In this document: one piece after another, positions 9,693 through 18,303 of the stretch | Layout of the letters: every line of letters starts with the position of its first letter | Numbering within the stretch: position 1 is the stretch's first letter | Source: Cellulophaga tyrosinoxydans | Lineage (GTDB): Bacteria > Bacteroidota > Bacteroidia > Flavobacteriales > Flavobacteriaceae | Reading direction: 5' to 3' | Assembly (NCBI RefSeq): GCF_900176415.1 | Contig: NZ_FWXO01000001.1 | Location: 232,086 to 296,085 of the forward strand | DNA length: 64,000 nt | Notes under the pieces: generated by a model | The model's database searches: none | Seen by the model: only the letters and a program-made list of their open reading frames with translations | What the model was told of the DNA's origin: nothing | Position numbers and translations under genes: made by a program

Positions 9693-10220
9693 TTATATGG
9701 TAAACGTACGCTTTTTTTTGTGATCGCTTTCATCATAACGCTTTACACATTCATGATAAATCTTAACTGCTTCAGCAGCATCACCCCAACCACCTACATC
9801 TACTTTTTTCTTTTCTAGATCTTTGTAAACTTGAAAAAAGTGTTCTATTTCTTTTAATCTATGCGGATTTAAATCGCTTATGTCATTATTATTACTCCAA
9901 ATAGGATCAGATACAGGAACACAAATTATTTTTTCATCTGGTCCTTTTTCATCGGTCATATGGAAAACCCCTATTGGTTTCACTTCCATCACAACCATTG
10001 GATAAGTTGGTTCCGTTCCCATAACCAATACATCTAACGGATCTTTATCTAATGCCAAAGTTTCTGGAATAAATCCATAGTCCCCTGGATACATCATAGA
10101 TGAAAAAAGCATTCTGTCAAATCTAATTTTATGCAAGGTAAAATCGTACTCATATTTATTTCTACTTCCTTTTGGAATTTCTATTAAAACATCGAAAGTA
10201 ATAGTTTGTTTTTTACTCAT
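9693..10220 (-). CDS. ppa: Soluble inorganic pyrophosphatase (family I)
   Basis: Hydrolyses cytoplasmic pyrophosphate to drive biosynthesis. The 175-residue product has the family I signature DKDPLDVLV and the expected IEIPKGSRNKYEY metal/PPi-binding segment near the N-terminus. The frame stays open upstream to 10388, but the extra residues include a promoter and overlap the neighbouring gene, so the ATG at 10220 is chosen. A perfect -7 box lies 24 bp upstream. Having both a soluble and a membrane pyrophosphatase adjacent suggests that PPi can be either dissipated or used for ion pumping. Confidence 0.96.
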   Translation of the reverse strand: MSKKQTITFDVLIEIPKGSRNKYEYDFTLHKIRFDRMLFSSMMYPGDYGFIPETLALDKDPLDVLVMGTEPTYPMVVMEVKPIGVFHMTDEKGPDEKIICVPVSDPIWSNNNDISDLNPHRLKEIEHFFQVYKDLEKKKVDVGGWGDAAEAVKIYHECVKRYDESDHKKKRTFTI

Positions 10221-10243
10221 AATAATATACTGTAATTTGTGCG

Positions 10244-10251
10244 CAAAGATA
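10244..10251 (-). promoter_or_regulatory. Promoter -7 element of ppa
   Basis: The minus strand reads TATCTTTG, an exact TAnnTTTG match, placing the start site near 10237 and excluding the longer ppa frame. Confidence 0.65.
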
Positions 10252-10371
10252 CTTGAATAATTTATTTTAACTCTTGTTAAGACTGTAAATATCTTAGGAT
10301 TCGCATTGTATTTTCTTGATTTATTTAACGAAAACCATTGCGTAAAATTGTCTATAAAGTTTTTATTTATT

Positions 10372-12867
10372 TTAAAAACTAAAACCAAAGGAACCTGTTA
10401 CACTAAAAGGTCTGGCTTCTGGGTTTTCTAAGTAGTTGCCTCTAAAATTAAAATCGATTCTTAAGATCTTGAAAATGTTACCTACACCGAAGGAATATTC
10501 CCAATAAATTTTATCATTAGGCGCACTTAATGGAATATTGGTAGGATTATTTAATAAGATATTTTCATCAGAAAGATTTCCCCAGACACCTCTAATTCCA
10601 ATAATTTCGCGGAGATTCCAGTTCTTAATGACTGGTATTCTTGAAAACAGTCTTCCATTAAAATTTTGCTCCAAGTGTACTGAAGCATAGGTATCGGTTA
10701 CAAATTCATAAAAATTTAAATTTGGAAAAGTTCCATAAATAGAAAACAGCGTTTGATTTCCGGGTATAACATTTAACAATCCTAGAGGTACAGCGCCAAA
10801 GGTTTTCCCGAGCTCAACTGTACTGTATAGTCTTCCAAAACCACCAATTATCCATGGTTGGCTATAGGAAAATTGGAGTTTTTCATAATCAAAATCACTT
10901 TCAAGGAAGCCTGAAAATCCTTTGGTATATTTTAAAAACAAGGTACTATACGTATCGTTTATATTTCTGCGTTCTACCCCATAGCCTATTGTTCTTTTAC
11001 CAGGTGTATAGACTAAAGTTGTTGCAATATCGAACTGTTTTATTTCTGAGCTAATTCCAGTAGGTGAATTAGGATCTACATAATCCAAATTAAATGCGTC
11101 TGGCAACGCAGAACTTAAAGTTCTTAACGATCCTCCAAACCTGACTATAAAATTATGCAAGGGTTCAATCTCTGCATTAAATGTAGATAAATCTATATTT
11201 GTTAGCCTGTCATTAGATCCAACGGAAAACAAAGATGATGAAGCCGCACTTCTTCCTAACACATCAGTAGTTGCAGTTAAACTTAGGCCTAGTTGTTCAA
11301 TATCACGCCTATTACCACCAGAAATAATTAATCTTGATTTTTTATCTAATAGCCATTTTCCGGAAATTCCATGCTTGAACCGTTGATCACTAAAGCCATA
11401 AGCTGTATAGGCCTCAATTCTCCACGGATCATTTTGGCCAAAATATGTTCTAGCCCCTGCTCTTACTCGAATGCCTTCGGCATCATTAAAACCAAAAGTG
11501 CTATACACATCTCCAATATCAAGATTCCATTTATCAATCTCGACATACCCAGAACCTAAAATACTTACAATATTATAGTAGCTTTTAAATTTTGGAACGG
11601 TTTTAAGGGTGTCTAATAATTTATAAACTCCTTTTTCATCTTTATTGAGTTCTTCTAGTCTGTTAATATTCCAAAATTCATCATCTCTCTCAACAATACC
11701 AGCGTTAAACTGATTGGTAAGGTTTTTGTAGAATTTATCGTCTTTAAATTCATCAAATTTATAATTATTATATACCGTTGTTCGCTTACCATAAATACCT
11801 TTAGACTCTTCTTTTTTACTTAGGCTAAAATCACTTAACATGTAATCTCTTTTCAAAAGAAAAACAGAATCGTTTACCACTTCAAAATCTTGCTCTATAT
11901 AAATTTCTTTTACCCAGTTTATATTAGCACTTTTGGTTACTTGTAAGTTTATTTTTTTAATAGCATAGGTAGAGTCGTTAACCCAGAAATTACCCTTAAA
12001 GGTGAGCTCATTTTTTCTTCTTGGATAATATATAATGTTATAACACCATTTATTATCTATAAAAGTACTGTCTGATAATACATAATTATATACGTCTACC
12101 CCAGTCTTGGAAAGTGGACTAGTAAAACTTTTATCAAAAAATTTTAAATAGTTATTATACACATCATAATCTGAGTATAAATCTTCTACAAATGCAGTTA
12201 ATGCTTGATTATTAGTGAAGCCGGAATTTTTTGACCCCAGTAGTTCTTCTTTCTTTTCTCCTTTAATATTATCTCCATATACTTTAGAGAAGGTCTCATT
12301 TAAAAAAATAGGCAGGTACGTTTTTCCAGTAATTCTTGAAGTATCAAGATCTTGAAACACAAACTCCATACCTTTAAAAAGCTTACTTTTTATAACAGCA
12401 CTGTCAATAGTATTTAAGTCAAACTCCACTTTTTCATACTTATCATAATTGTACTGCTTGTAATGATTTACGCCATTTTTACGTTTGTGTTCCCATATTT
12501 TTTTTAAAATATCGATCGCAGGATTGTTTTTTTTAGACTGTTTTCCTGAGTAAACTACAACTTCTTTTAATTGCTCACCACCCTCAACTAGAACAATTTT
12601 CATTTGATAGTTTACCCTACTACTTAGTGTAATTTCTTTAGATTCGTAGCCAACAAAAGAAACAACAACTGCGTTGTATGTATTATCGGATTCTAGGTAA
12701 AACACCCCATCATCATTAGTAATAGTTCCCTCCGAAGAATTTTTAAAAATAATATTAGCAAAGGAAACTGGCATATCATTTTCATCTACAACTAACCCAC
12801 TAACTTTTGTTTGTGCAAAAAATATCGTTGTAAAAAAAACAAGAAATAAAAAAATGTACTTTTTCAT
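10372..12867 (-). CDS. DUF5686 family outer membrane protein with carboxypeptidase-regulatory domain
   Basis: An 831-residue exported protein: signal peptide about 1-18, carboxypeptidase-regulatory-like domain about 20-100, then the DUF5686 region beginning near KKNPAIDILKKIWEHK and running through a large beta-barrel to a terminal phenylalanine (TGSFGFSF). It ends with the C-terminal aromatic residue expected of a Bam substrate. The function of this Bacteroidota family is unknown. It stands alone, between ppa and the pdhB terminator. Confidence 0.88.
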   Translation of the reverse strand: MKKYIFLFLVFFTTIFFAQTKVSGLVVDENDMPVSFANIIFKNSSEGTITNDDGVFYLESDNTYNAVVVSFVGYESKEITLSSRVNYQMKIVLVEGGEQLKEVVVYSGKQSKKNNPAIDILKKIWEHKRKNGVNHYKQYNYDKYEKVEFDLNTIDSAVIKSKLFKGMEFVFQDLDTSRITGKTYLPIFLNETFSKVYGDNIKGEKKEELLGSKNSGFTNNQALTAFVEDLYSDYDVYNNYLKFFDKSFTSPLSKTGVDVYNYVLSDSTFIDNKWCYNIIYYPRRKNELTFKGNFWVNDSTYAIKKINLQVTKSANINWVKEIYIEQDFEVVNDSVFLLKRDYMLSDFSLSKKEESKGIYGKRTTVYNNYKFDEFKDDKFYKNLTNQFNAGIVERDDEFWNINRLEELNKDEKGVYKLLDTLKTVPKFKSYYNIVSILGSGYVEIDKWNLDIGDVYSTFGFNDAEGIRVRAGARTYFGQNDPWRIEAYTAYGFSDQRFKHGISGKWLLDKKSRLIISGGNRRDIEQLGLSLTATTDVLGRSAASSSLFSVGSNDRLTNIDLSTFNAEIEPLHNFIVRFGGSLRTLSSALPDAFNLDYVDPNSPTGISSEIKQFDIATTLVYTPGKRTIGYGVERRNINDTYSTLFLKYTKGFSGFLESDFDYEKLQFSYSQPWIIGGFGRLYSTVELGKTFGAVPLGLLNVIPGNQTLFSIYGTFPNLNFYEFVTDTYASVHLEQNFNGRLFSRIPVIKNWNLREIIGIRGVWGNLSDENILLNNPTNIPLSAPNDKIYWEYSFGVGNIFKILRIDFNFRGNYLENPEARPFSVTGSFGFSF

Positions 12868-12949
12868 TAATTTTTATAGCATTAATTAGAGCTATCCTTA
12901 ATATCATTAAAACTGTAATACAAGTTGAAATATTATACTAAAACTAAAA

Positions 12950-12981
12950 AAGCTTTACTGACAATTTTGTCAGTAAAGCTT
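12950..12981 (-). terminator. Rho-independent terminator of pdhB
   Basis: A perfect 14-bp stem (AAGCTTTACTGACA with its complement, loop ATTT) is followed on the minus strand by a T-run. Confidence 0.9.
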
Positions 12982-13005
12982 ATATATACTTACATAAACA
13001 TGTTA

Positions 13006-13983
13006 CTATTTATACAATACTTTTTTAACCGATCTTATCACATCTTCGTGATTAGGCAACCATTCGGCCAATAAAACTGGTGAATAAGGTGCTGGTGTAT
13101 CTGCAGTATTTATTTTTTCAATTGGCGCATCTAGAAAATCAAATGCATTTGATTGAATATGATAGATGATTTCAGAAGCAACATTACCATAAGGCCAAGC
13201 TTCTTCTAAAATTACTACTCTATTTGTTTTCTTTACAGATGTCAAAATAGCTTCATAATCTAAAGGCTTCACTGTACGCAAATCTATAATCTCGCAACTA
13301 ATACCTTCTTTCTCTAATTCATCAGCAGCTTTGTATGCTTCTTTGATTATTTTTCCAAAAGAAATAATGGTAACATCTGTTCCAACTCTCTTTACATCAG
13401 CAACACCTATTGGTATAATATAATCTCCTTCTGGAACTTCACCCTTATCACCATACATTTGTTCTGATTCCATAAAAATCACAGGATCATTATCGCGAAT
13501 TGCAGCTTTTAATAATCCTTTTGCATCAGCAGGATTAGAAGGTACAATTACTTTTAGACCAGGGCAATTTGCAAACCAACTCTCAAAAGCTTGTGAATGG
13601 GTAGCTCCTAATTGTCCAGCCGAACCTGTTGGACCTCTAAAAACTATTGGACAATTAAACTGACCGCCAGACATTTGACGAATTTTAGCAGCATTATTGA
13701 TTATTTGATCAATACCAACTAAAGCAAAGTTAAATGTCATGAACTCAATAATTGGTCTATTACCATTCATTGCAGAACCAACACCAATACCAGCAAAACC
13801 CAACTCTGAAATAGGAGTATCAATAACTCTTTCAGGACCAAACTCATCAAGCATTCCTTTTGAAGCTTTGTAAGCCCCGTTGTACTCAGCGACTTCTTCA
13901 CCCATTAAATAGATAGAGTCATCTTTTCTCATTTCTTCGGACATTGCCTCACAAATGGCTTCTCTAAATTGTATTGTTTTCAT
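13006..13983 (-). CDS. pdhB: Pyruvate dehydrogenase E1 component, beta subunit
   Basis: Beta half of the thiamine-diphosphate-dependent E1 that decarboxylates pyruvate and passes the acetyl group to E2 lipoyl domains. The 325-residue protein is collinear with known subunits: GEEVAEYNGAYK near residue 28, the TPISELGFAG segment near 56 and a C-terminal LLAEWLPNHEDVI. The alpha and E2 genes are not adjacent. It has its own promoter-like box and terminator, and the divergent etfBA genes share its upstream region, which holds a 28-bp palindrome. Confidence 0.96.
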   Translation of the reverse strand: MKTIQFREAICEAMSEEMRKDDSIYLMGEEVAEYNGAYKASKGMLDEFGPERVIDTPISELGFAGIGVGSAMNGNRPIIEFMTFNFALVGIDQIINNAAKIRQMSGGQFNCPIVFRGPTGSAGQLGATHSQAFESWFANCPGLKVIVPSNPADAKGLLKAAIRDNDPVIFMESEQMYGDKGEVPEGDYIIPIGVADVKRVGTDVTIISFGKIIKEAYKAADELEKEGISCEIIDLRTVKPLDYEAILTSVKKTNRVVILEEAWPYGNVASEIIYHIQSNAFDFLDAPIEKINTADTPAPYSPVLLAEWLPNHEDVIRSVKKVLYK

Positions 13984-14024
13984 TTAATCAGAGTTTCTAA
14001 TAATTCTTATTCCTAAAAGGATAG

Positions 14025-14032
14025 CAAAAATA
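14025..14032 (-). promoter_or_regulatory. Promoter -7 element of pdhB
   Basis: The minus strand reads TATTTTTG, an exact TAnnTTTG match, 41 bases before the pdhB start codon. Confidence 0.5.
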
Positions 14033-14080
14033 GGAAATTATATGTCATATTAAAGTTAGTAACAACTAAAAAAAGTTATA

Positions 14081-14108
14081 AAATTTACTATGCATGCATA
14101 GTAAATTT
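14081..14108. promoter_or_regulatory. Perfect 28-bp palindrome, candidate operator for etfBA (and pdhB)
   Basis: The half-site AAATTTACTATGCA is followed directly by its exact reverse complement. A -7-like TATCTTAG at 14122-14129 would place the -33 region of the etfB promoter inside the palindrome, the usual place for a repressor site. It lies 51 bases before the etfB start codon. The binding protein is unknown; a TetR- or GntR-type regulator is a guess. Confidence 0.65.
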
Positions 14109-14159
14109 GAAAAATATTGGCTATCTTAGCAATCTTTAAATATAAAAAATACCATAACG

Positions 14160-14900
14160 ATGAAGATATTAGTTTGCATAAGCAACGTTCCAGACACTAC
14201 GTCGAAAATAAACTTTACAGATAGCGACACAAAATTCGACACCAACGGAGTTCAGTTTGTTATAAATCCAAATGACGAATTTGGTTTAACACGAGCAATG
14301 TGGTTCAAAGAAAAACAAAATGCCACTGTTCATATTGCAACTGTTGGTGATGTTTCTGTAGAGCCTACGATGAGAAAAGCTTTAGCTATTGGTGCAGATG
14401 AAGCAATACGAGTAAACGCAGTTCCTACGGATGGTTTTTTTGTTGCTCAACAATTGGCTAATGTTGTTAAAGATGGTGCATACGATTTAGTAATTGCAGG
14501 TAGAGAATCTATTGATTATAATGGAGCAATGGTCCCTGGAATCATGGCAAGTTTATTAAAAATGAATTTTGTAAATACCTGTATCAGTTTAGAAATTGAT
14601 GGAACCAATGCTACAGCAATTCGTGAAATAGATGGCGGAAAAGAAAAATTATCTACCACCTTACCTTTAATTATAGGTGGCCAAAAAGGACTTGTTCAAG
14701 AAAGTGATTTGAGAATCCCAAACATGAGAGGAATCATGATGGCGCGTCAAAAAAAATTAACCGTTGTAGAACCTGTTGAAGGAATTACTGCAACTAAAGA
14801 CACCAAATTTGAAAAACCAGCAGCGAAAGGCGCTGTTAAATTGGTTACTTCTGTTGATGAATTAGTTAAATTGTTACACGAAGAAGCTAAAGCCATTTAA
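14160..14900 (+). CDS. etfB: Electron transfer flavoprotein, beta subunit
   Basis: Partner of EtfA in the soluble heterodimer that takes electrons from acyl-CoA dehydrogenases and passes them to ETF-quinone oxidoreductase. The 246-residue protein begins MKILVCISNVPDT and has the AGRESIDYNGAMVPG and GIMMARQKKL segments typical of the subunit. It is followed 29 bases later by etfA, so the two form an operon ending at a terminator. A perfect palindrome upstream suggests control by a dimeric DNA-binding protein. Confidence 0.97.
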   Translation: MKILVCISNVPDTTSKINFTDSDTKFDTNGVQFVINPNDEFGLTRAMWFKEKQNATVHIATVGDVSVEPTMRKALAIGADEAIRVNAVPTDGFFVAQQLANVVKDGAYDLVIAGRESIDYNGAMVPGIMASLLKMNFVNTCISLEIDGTNATAIREIDGGKEKLSTTLPLIIGGQKGLVQESDLRIPNMRGIMMARQKKLTVVEPVEGITATKDTKFEKPAAKGAVKLVTSVDELVKLLHEEAKAI

Positions 14901-14929
14901 ATTTTTCTCAAATTAAAAAACACAAAATT

Positions 14930-15898
14930 ATGTCAGTCTTAGTATATACAGAATCAGAAAACGGTAAGTTTAAAAAAAATGCTTTAGAAGTTGCTTCGTA
15001 TGCAAGTGAAATTGCAAAACAAATGGGCACTTCCGCAACAGCCATTTCCTTTAACGCCACTGAAAATAACAGTTTAGGAGAATATGGAATATCAAAAGTA
15101 TTAAACGTTACCGATGATAAATTAAAAACATTTAATGCAAAAGCATATGCCGATGCCGTACAACAAGCTGTTGAAAAGGAAGGCGCTAAAGTTATTATAT
15201 TAAGCTCTAGTACAGACACAAAATATTTAGCACCATTGTTGGCTGGTCATTTAAAAGCTGGTTACATTCCAAATGTTGTAGGCGCACCACAAAGCACAAG
15301 TCCATTTATTGTAAAAAGAACAACATTTAGCAATAAAGGTTTTGCTTTTTCAGAAATAAGCACCGAAACAAAAATTGTTGGTGTATCTAATAATGCTTAT
15401 GGCATACATGAAAATAAAACAACAGCCACAGTAGAAAATTTTAGTCCAACATTAAATGATGGTGATTTCTCAACAAAATCTATTGACATTGATAAGGTAG
15501 TTGGTAAAGCTACTATTGCCGATGCTGATATTGTAGTATCGGGTGGTAGAGGATTAAAAGGCCCTGAAAACTGGGGAATGATTGAAGAATTAGCTGATGT
15601 ATTAGGTGCCGCTACTGCTTGCTCTAAACCAGTTTCAGATTTAGGCTGGAGACCTCATGGAGAACATGTGGGCCAAACAGGTAAGCCTGTTGCTAGTAAT
15701 TTATACATTGCAATTGGTATTTCTGGAGCCATTCAACATTTGGCTGGTGTAAGTTCTTCTAAAGTAAAAGTTGTTATAAATTCTGATCCAGAAGCACCCT
15801 TTTTTAAAGCCGCAGATTATGGCATAGTGGGTGATGCTTTTGAAGTAGTTCCGCAACTGATCGAAAAATTAAAAGAATTTAAAGCTCAAAACGCTTAA
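14930..15898 (+). CDS. etfA: Electron transfer flavoprotein, alpha subunit
   Basis: The FAD-binding subunit of ETF. The 322-residue protein has the C-terminal FAD domain with VVSGGRGLKGPENW and the signature around LYIAIGISGAIQHLAG followed by INSDPEAPFF. It is co-transcribed with etfB and closed by a strong hairpin downstream. Confidence 0.97.
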   Translation: MSVLVYTESENGKFKKNALEVASYASEIAKQMGTSATAISFNATENNSLGEYGISKVLNVTDDKLKTFNAKAYADAVQQAVEKEGAKVIILSSSTDTKYLAPLLAGHLKAGYIPNVVGAPQSTSPFIVKRTTFSNKGFAFSEISTETKIVGVSNNAYGIHENKTTATVENFSPTLNDGDFSTKSIDIDKVVGKATIADADIVVSGGRGLKGPENWGMIEELADVLGAATACSKPVSDLGWRPHGEHVGQTGKPVASNLYIAIGISGAIQHLAGVSSSKVKVVINSDPEAPFFKAADYGIVGDAFEVVPQLIEKLKEFKAQNA

Positions 15899-15924
15899 AA
15901 ATTGTTAAATTGTGCCTCTTAAAG

Positions 15925-15963
15925 GGCTGTTTAAATAATAGGTAAGCCTTTATTTAAACAGCC
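15925..15963 (+). terminator. Terminator-like hairpin after etfBA
   Basis: GGCTGTTTAAATAA and its exact complement form a 14-bp stem with an 11-nt loop. The T-tract after it is short (TTTG). Confidence 0.65.
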
Positions 15964-15983
15964 TTTGTAGTTTACAGATATTT

Positions 15984-16613
15984 ATGAGCTTAGTACGATT
16001 AAAAATAAAAGGTATTTCATACAGTCAAACGCAAAATGGTGCGTATGCCCTTATATTGAATGAAGTTGAAGGCGATCGAAAATTACCCATTGTTATTGGT
16101 GCTTTTGAAGCGCAATCCATTGCTATTGCCCTTGAAAAAGAAATAAAACCACCAAGACCATTAACTCATGATCTTTTTAAAAATTTTGCTGATCGGTTTG
16201 AGATAGTGATCAAACAGGTAATCATTCACAAACTTGTTGACGGTGTTTTCTATTCTAGTATTATTTGTGAAAGAGATAAAATTGAAGAAATAATCGATGC
16301 GAGAACTAGCGACGCCATTGCATTAGCGCTACGTTTTAATGCACCCATTTTTACCTATAAGACCATATTAGACAAAGCCGGTATTTTTCTTAAATTTTCT
16401 TCAAAAGATAAGGAAAATGAAAGTACAGATGATAGTATTATGGTTAATGAAATATTACAAGAAGGAGAAACTGTTGAAATTACTGGTTCCGCCTCAGATG
16501 GATATTCAGAGCTAACAATGGACGAACTTTATAAAGAATTGGAAAGTGCAGTAGCCAACGAAAACTACGAAAAAGCTGCCAAATTAAGGGATGAAATTTC
16601 CAAACGCCAATAA
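15984..16613 (+). CDS. Bifunctional nuclease family protein (DUF151) with UvrB/UvrC motif
   Basis: The 209-residue cytoplasmic protein has the DUF151/BFN domain (about 1-140, with GDRKLPIVIGAFEAQSIA and ARTSDAIALALR) and a C-terminal UVR motif (about 172-207, ending EKAAKLRDEISKRQ). DUF151 proteins have been reported as nucleases in plants; the UVR motif mediates protein contacts in UvrB/C and some Clp adaptors. The domain pair is common in Bacteroidota. The nucleoside transporter gene starts 23 bases after it, so they are likely co-transcribed. Confidence 0.88.
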   Translation: MSLVRLKIKGISYSQTQNGAYALILNEVEGDRKLPIVIGAFEAQSIAIALEKEIKPPRPLTHDLFKNFADRFEIVIKQVIIHKLVDGVFYSSIICERDKIEEIIDARTSDAIALALRFNAPIFTYKTILDKAGIFLKFSSKDKENESTDDSIMVNEILQEGETVEITGSASDGYSELTMDELYKELESAVANENYEKAAKLRDEISKRQ

Positions 16614-16635
16614 ATTCTACTCAAATCCAACCTAA

Positions 16636-18099
16636 ATGAAAAATAGCATTTGGCTTATCTTGCTTTTACTTTTTGTAGTTACACCATCCATAGCACAAGA
16701 AACTATCACAATTACCGATAGCATTAACAATACTGTTGATGCAACTACTATTAATGATATTAATTCAAAATCAATAAATAGTATTAAACCCAATGAAGGC
16801 TTCTCTATTAACAGCCTTTGGAGAGGTATATTAGGAATGTTTGTTTTAATACTGGTTTCGTTTTTATTCAGTGCTAATAAAAAAGCTATTAATTGGAAAA
16901 CTGTAGGCATTGGATTAGGCTTACAATTAATCATTGCCATAGGTGTTCTTAAAGTACCATTTATACAATATGTTTTTGACAAAATAGGAAAAGTGTTTGT
17001 GAAGGTTCTCGAATTCACAACCGCTGGAAGCAAGTTTTTATTTGAAGGACTTGTGGTTGACATGGATACCTTTGGTTTCATATTTGCCTTTCAAGTACTA
17101 CCCACCATCATCTTCTTTTCTGCATTAACCTCAGTATTGTTTTATTTAGGTATAATTCAAAAAGTCGTTAAAGTATTGGCTTGGCTTTTAACCAAGACAT
17201 TGGGGATTTCAGGTGCTGAAAGTTTAAGTGTAGCTGGTAATATCTTCTTAGGGCAGACTGAAGCACCGTTATTGATAAAAGCGTATCTAGAAAAAATGAA
17301 TAAATCTGAAATGCTTTTGGTTATGATTGGCGGTATGGCGACTGTAGCCGGGGCTGTTTTGGCCGCTTATATAGGATTTTTAGGGGGAGATGACGAATTA
17401 TTACGACTTCAATTTGCGAAACACCTTCTAGCAGCTTCTGTAATGGCAGCTCCTGGTGCCATTGTAATTTCAAAAATATTATATCCACAAACCGAAGCCA
17501 TAAATACCAATGTACAAGTTTCTACAGAAAAAATAGGCTCCAATTTTTTAGATGCTATAGCTAATGGAACTACAGAAGGTTTAAAACTAGCGGTTAATGT
17601 TGGCGCAATGCTATTAGTGTTCGTTGCATTTATCGCAATGATTAATTGGGTATTTGGTGCCATAGGTGATGTCACAACTCTTAATGATTGGATGGCGTTG
17701 AATACATCGTATAAGAAACTATCCTTAGAATCAATCTTAGGAACTGTTTTCGCACCTTTAATGTGGCTTATTGGCGTAGCTAAAGAAGATATTGCTTTAA
17801 TGGGACAATTATTAGGTATTAAGTTAGCTGCAAGCGAATTTATTGGCTACATACAATTGGCCGATTTAAAAGATGTTTCCAATGGAACTCACTTTGCTTA
17901 TAACAAATCTGTAATTATGGCTACTTATATGCTATGCGGATTTGCCAATTTTGCCTCTATAGGAATCCAAATAGGTGGCATTGGCTCTCTAGCACCTGGT
18001 CAAAGAAAAACGTTATCAGAATTTGGCATGAAGGCAGTGTTAGGAGGATCATTAGCATCATTATTATCAGCCACTATTGCTGGTATGATTTTAGGCTAA
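16636..18099 (+). CDS. Concentrative nucleoside transporter (CNT/NupC family)
   Basis: Imports nucleosides with Na+ or H+. The 487-residue membrane protein has the CNT motif region SLSVAGNIFLGQTEAPLL (about 202-219) and the later GIKLAASEFIGY segment. Unusually, the first membrane helix of the transporter core is preceded by about 60 residues that look like a cleavable signal peptide (hydrophobic 5-19, ending SIAQ) and a polar Asn/Ser/Ile-rich stretch. Import of deoxynucleosides fits the kinases at 5.5 and 44 kb and thyA next door. Confidence 0.93.
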   Translation: MKNSIWLILLLLFVVTPSIAQETITITDSINNTVDATTINDINSKSINSIKPNEGFSINSLWRGILGMFVLILVSFLFSANKKAINWKTVGIGLGLQLIIAIGVLKVPFIQYVFDKIGKVFVKVLEFTTAGSKFLFEGLVVDMDTFGFIFAFQVLPTIIFFSALTSVLFYLGIIQKVVKVLAWLLTKTLGISGAESLSVAGNIFLGQTEAPLLIKAYLEKMNKSEMLLVMIGGMATVAGAVLAAYIGFLGGDDELLRLQFAKHLLAASVMAAPGAIVISKILYPQTEAINTNVQVSTEKIGSNFLDAIANGTTEGLKLAVNVGAMLLVFVAFIAMINWVFGAIGDVTTLNDWMALNTSYKKLSLESILGTVFAPLMWLIGVAKEDIALMGQLLGIKLAASEFIGYIQLADLKDVSNGTHFAYNKSVIMATYMLCGFANFASIGIQIGGIGSLAPGQRKTLSEFGMKAVLGGSLASLLSATIAGMILG

Positions 18100-18303
18100 A
18101 GCCCCCTAACTCTCAAAGAAGGAACACCAATCTTGGCATTAAAAATTACAAGGTTAAATAACCAGGTTTACTTAATTTCCATACTATGCTCTTTCGTTAA
18201 TAATTATTGATAAGTAGAATGCTAAAAAGCAATTCTAAATAATCAGATTATATATTTTTGTGTATAATCTATTTAAAATTCCCCCATTGGGGGCGAAGGG
18301 GCT
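18100..18303. repeat. AT-rich intergenic segment bounded by imperfect GC-rich inverted ends
   Basis: The left end (18100-18124, starting AGCCCC) and the reverse complement of the right end (18279-18303) agree at 17 of 25 positions. They enclose about 155 bp of AT-rich DNA with a small TAGAAT-type hairpin (18215-18238). The right end contains CCCCCATTGGGGG (18281-18293), a strong hairpin 10 bases before the thyA start. It resembles GC-rich palindromic intergenic repeats seen in Flavobacteriia; a decayed MITE is possible. Confidence 0.45.
18253..18260 (+). promoter_or_regulatory. Promoter -7 element of thyA
   Basis: TATTTTTG is an exact TAnnTTTG match 43 bases before the thyA ATG. The leader would include the CCCCC/GGGGG hairpin. 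Confidence 0.5.

Noticed and set aside
9693-10388. Long 231-aa version of inorganic pyrophosphatase
   Set aside because: The extra 56 residues span a perfect -7 promoter box and overlap the neighbouring gene; family alignment starts at the ATG at 10220.
17934-18161. Overlapping plus-strand frame at the end of the nucleoside transporter, as a possible frameshift
   Set aside because: The transporter is complete to its normal C-terminus in its own frame; the other frame is a shadow.
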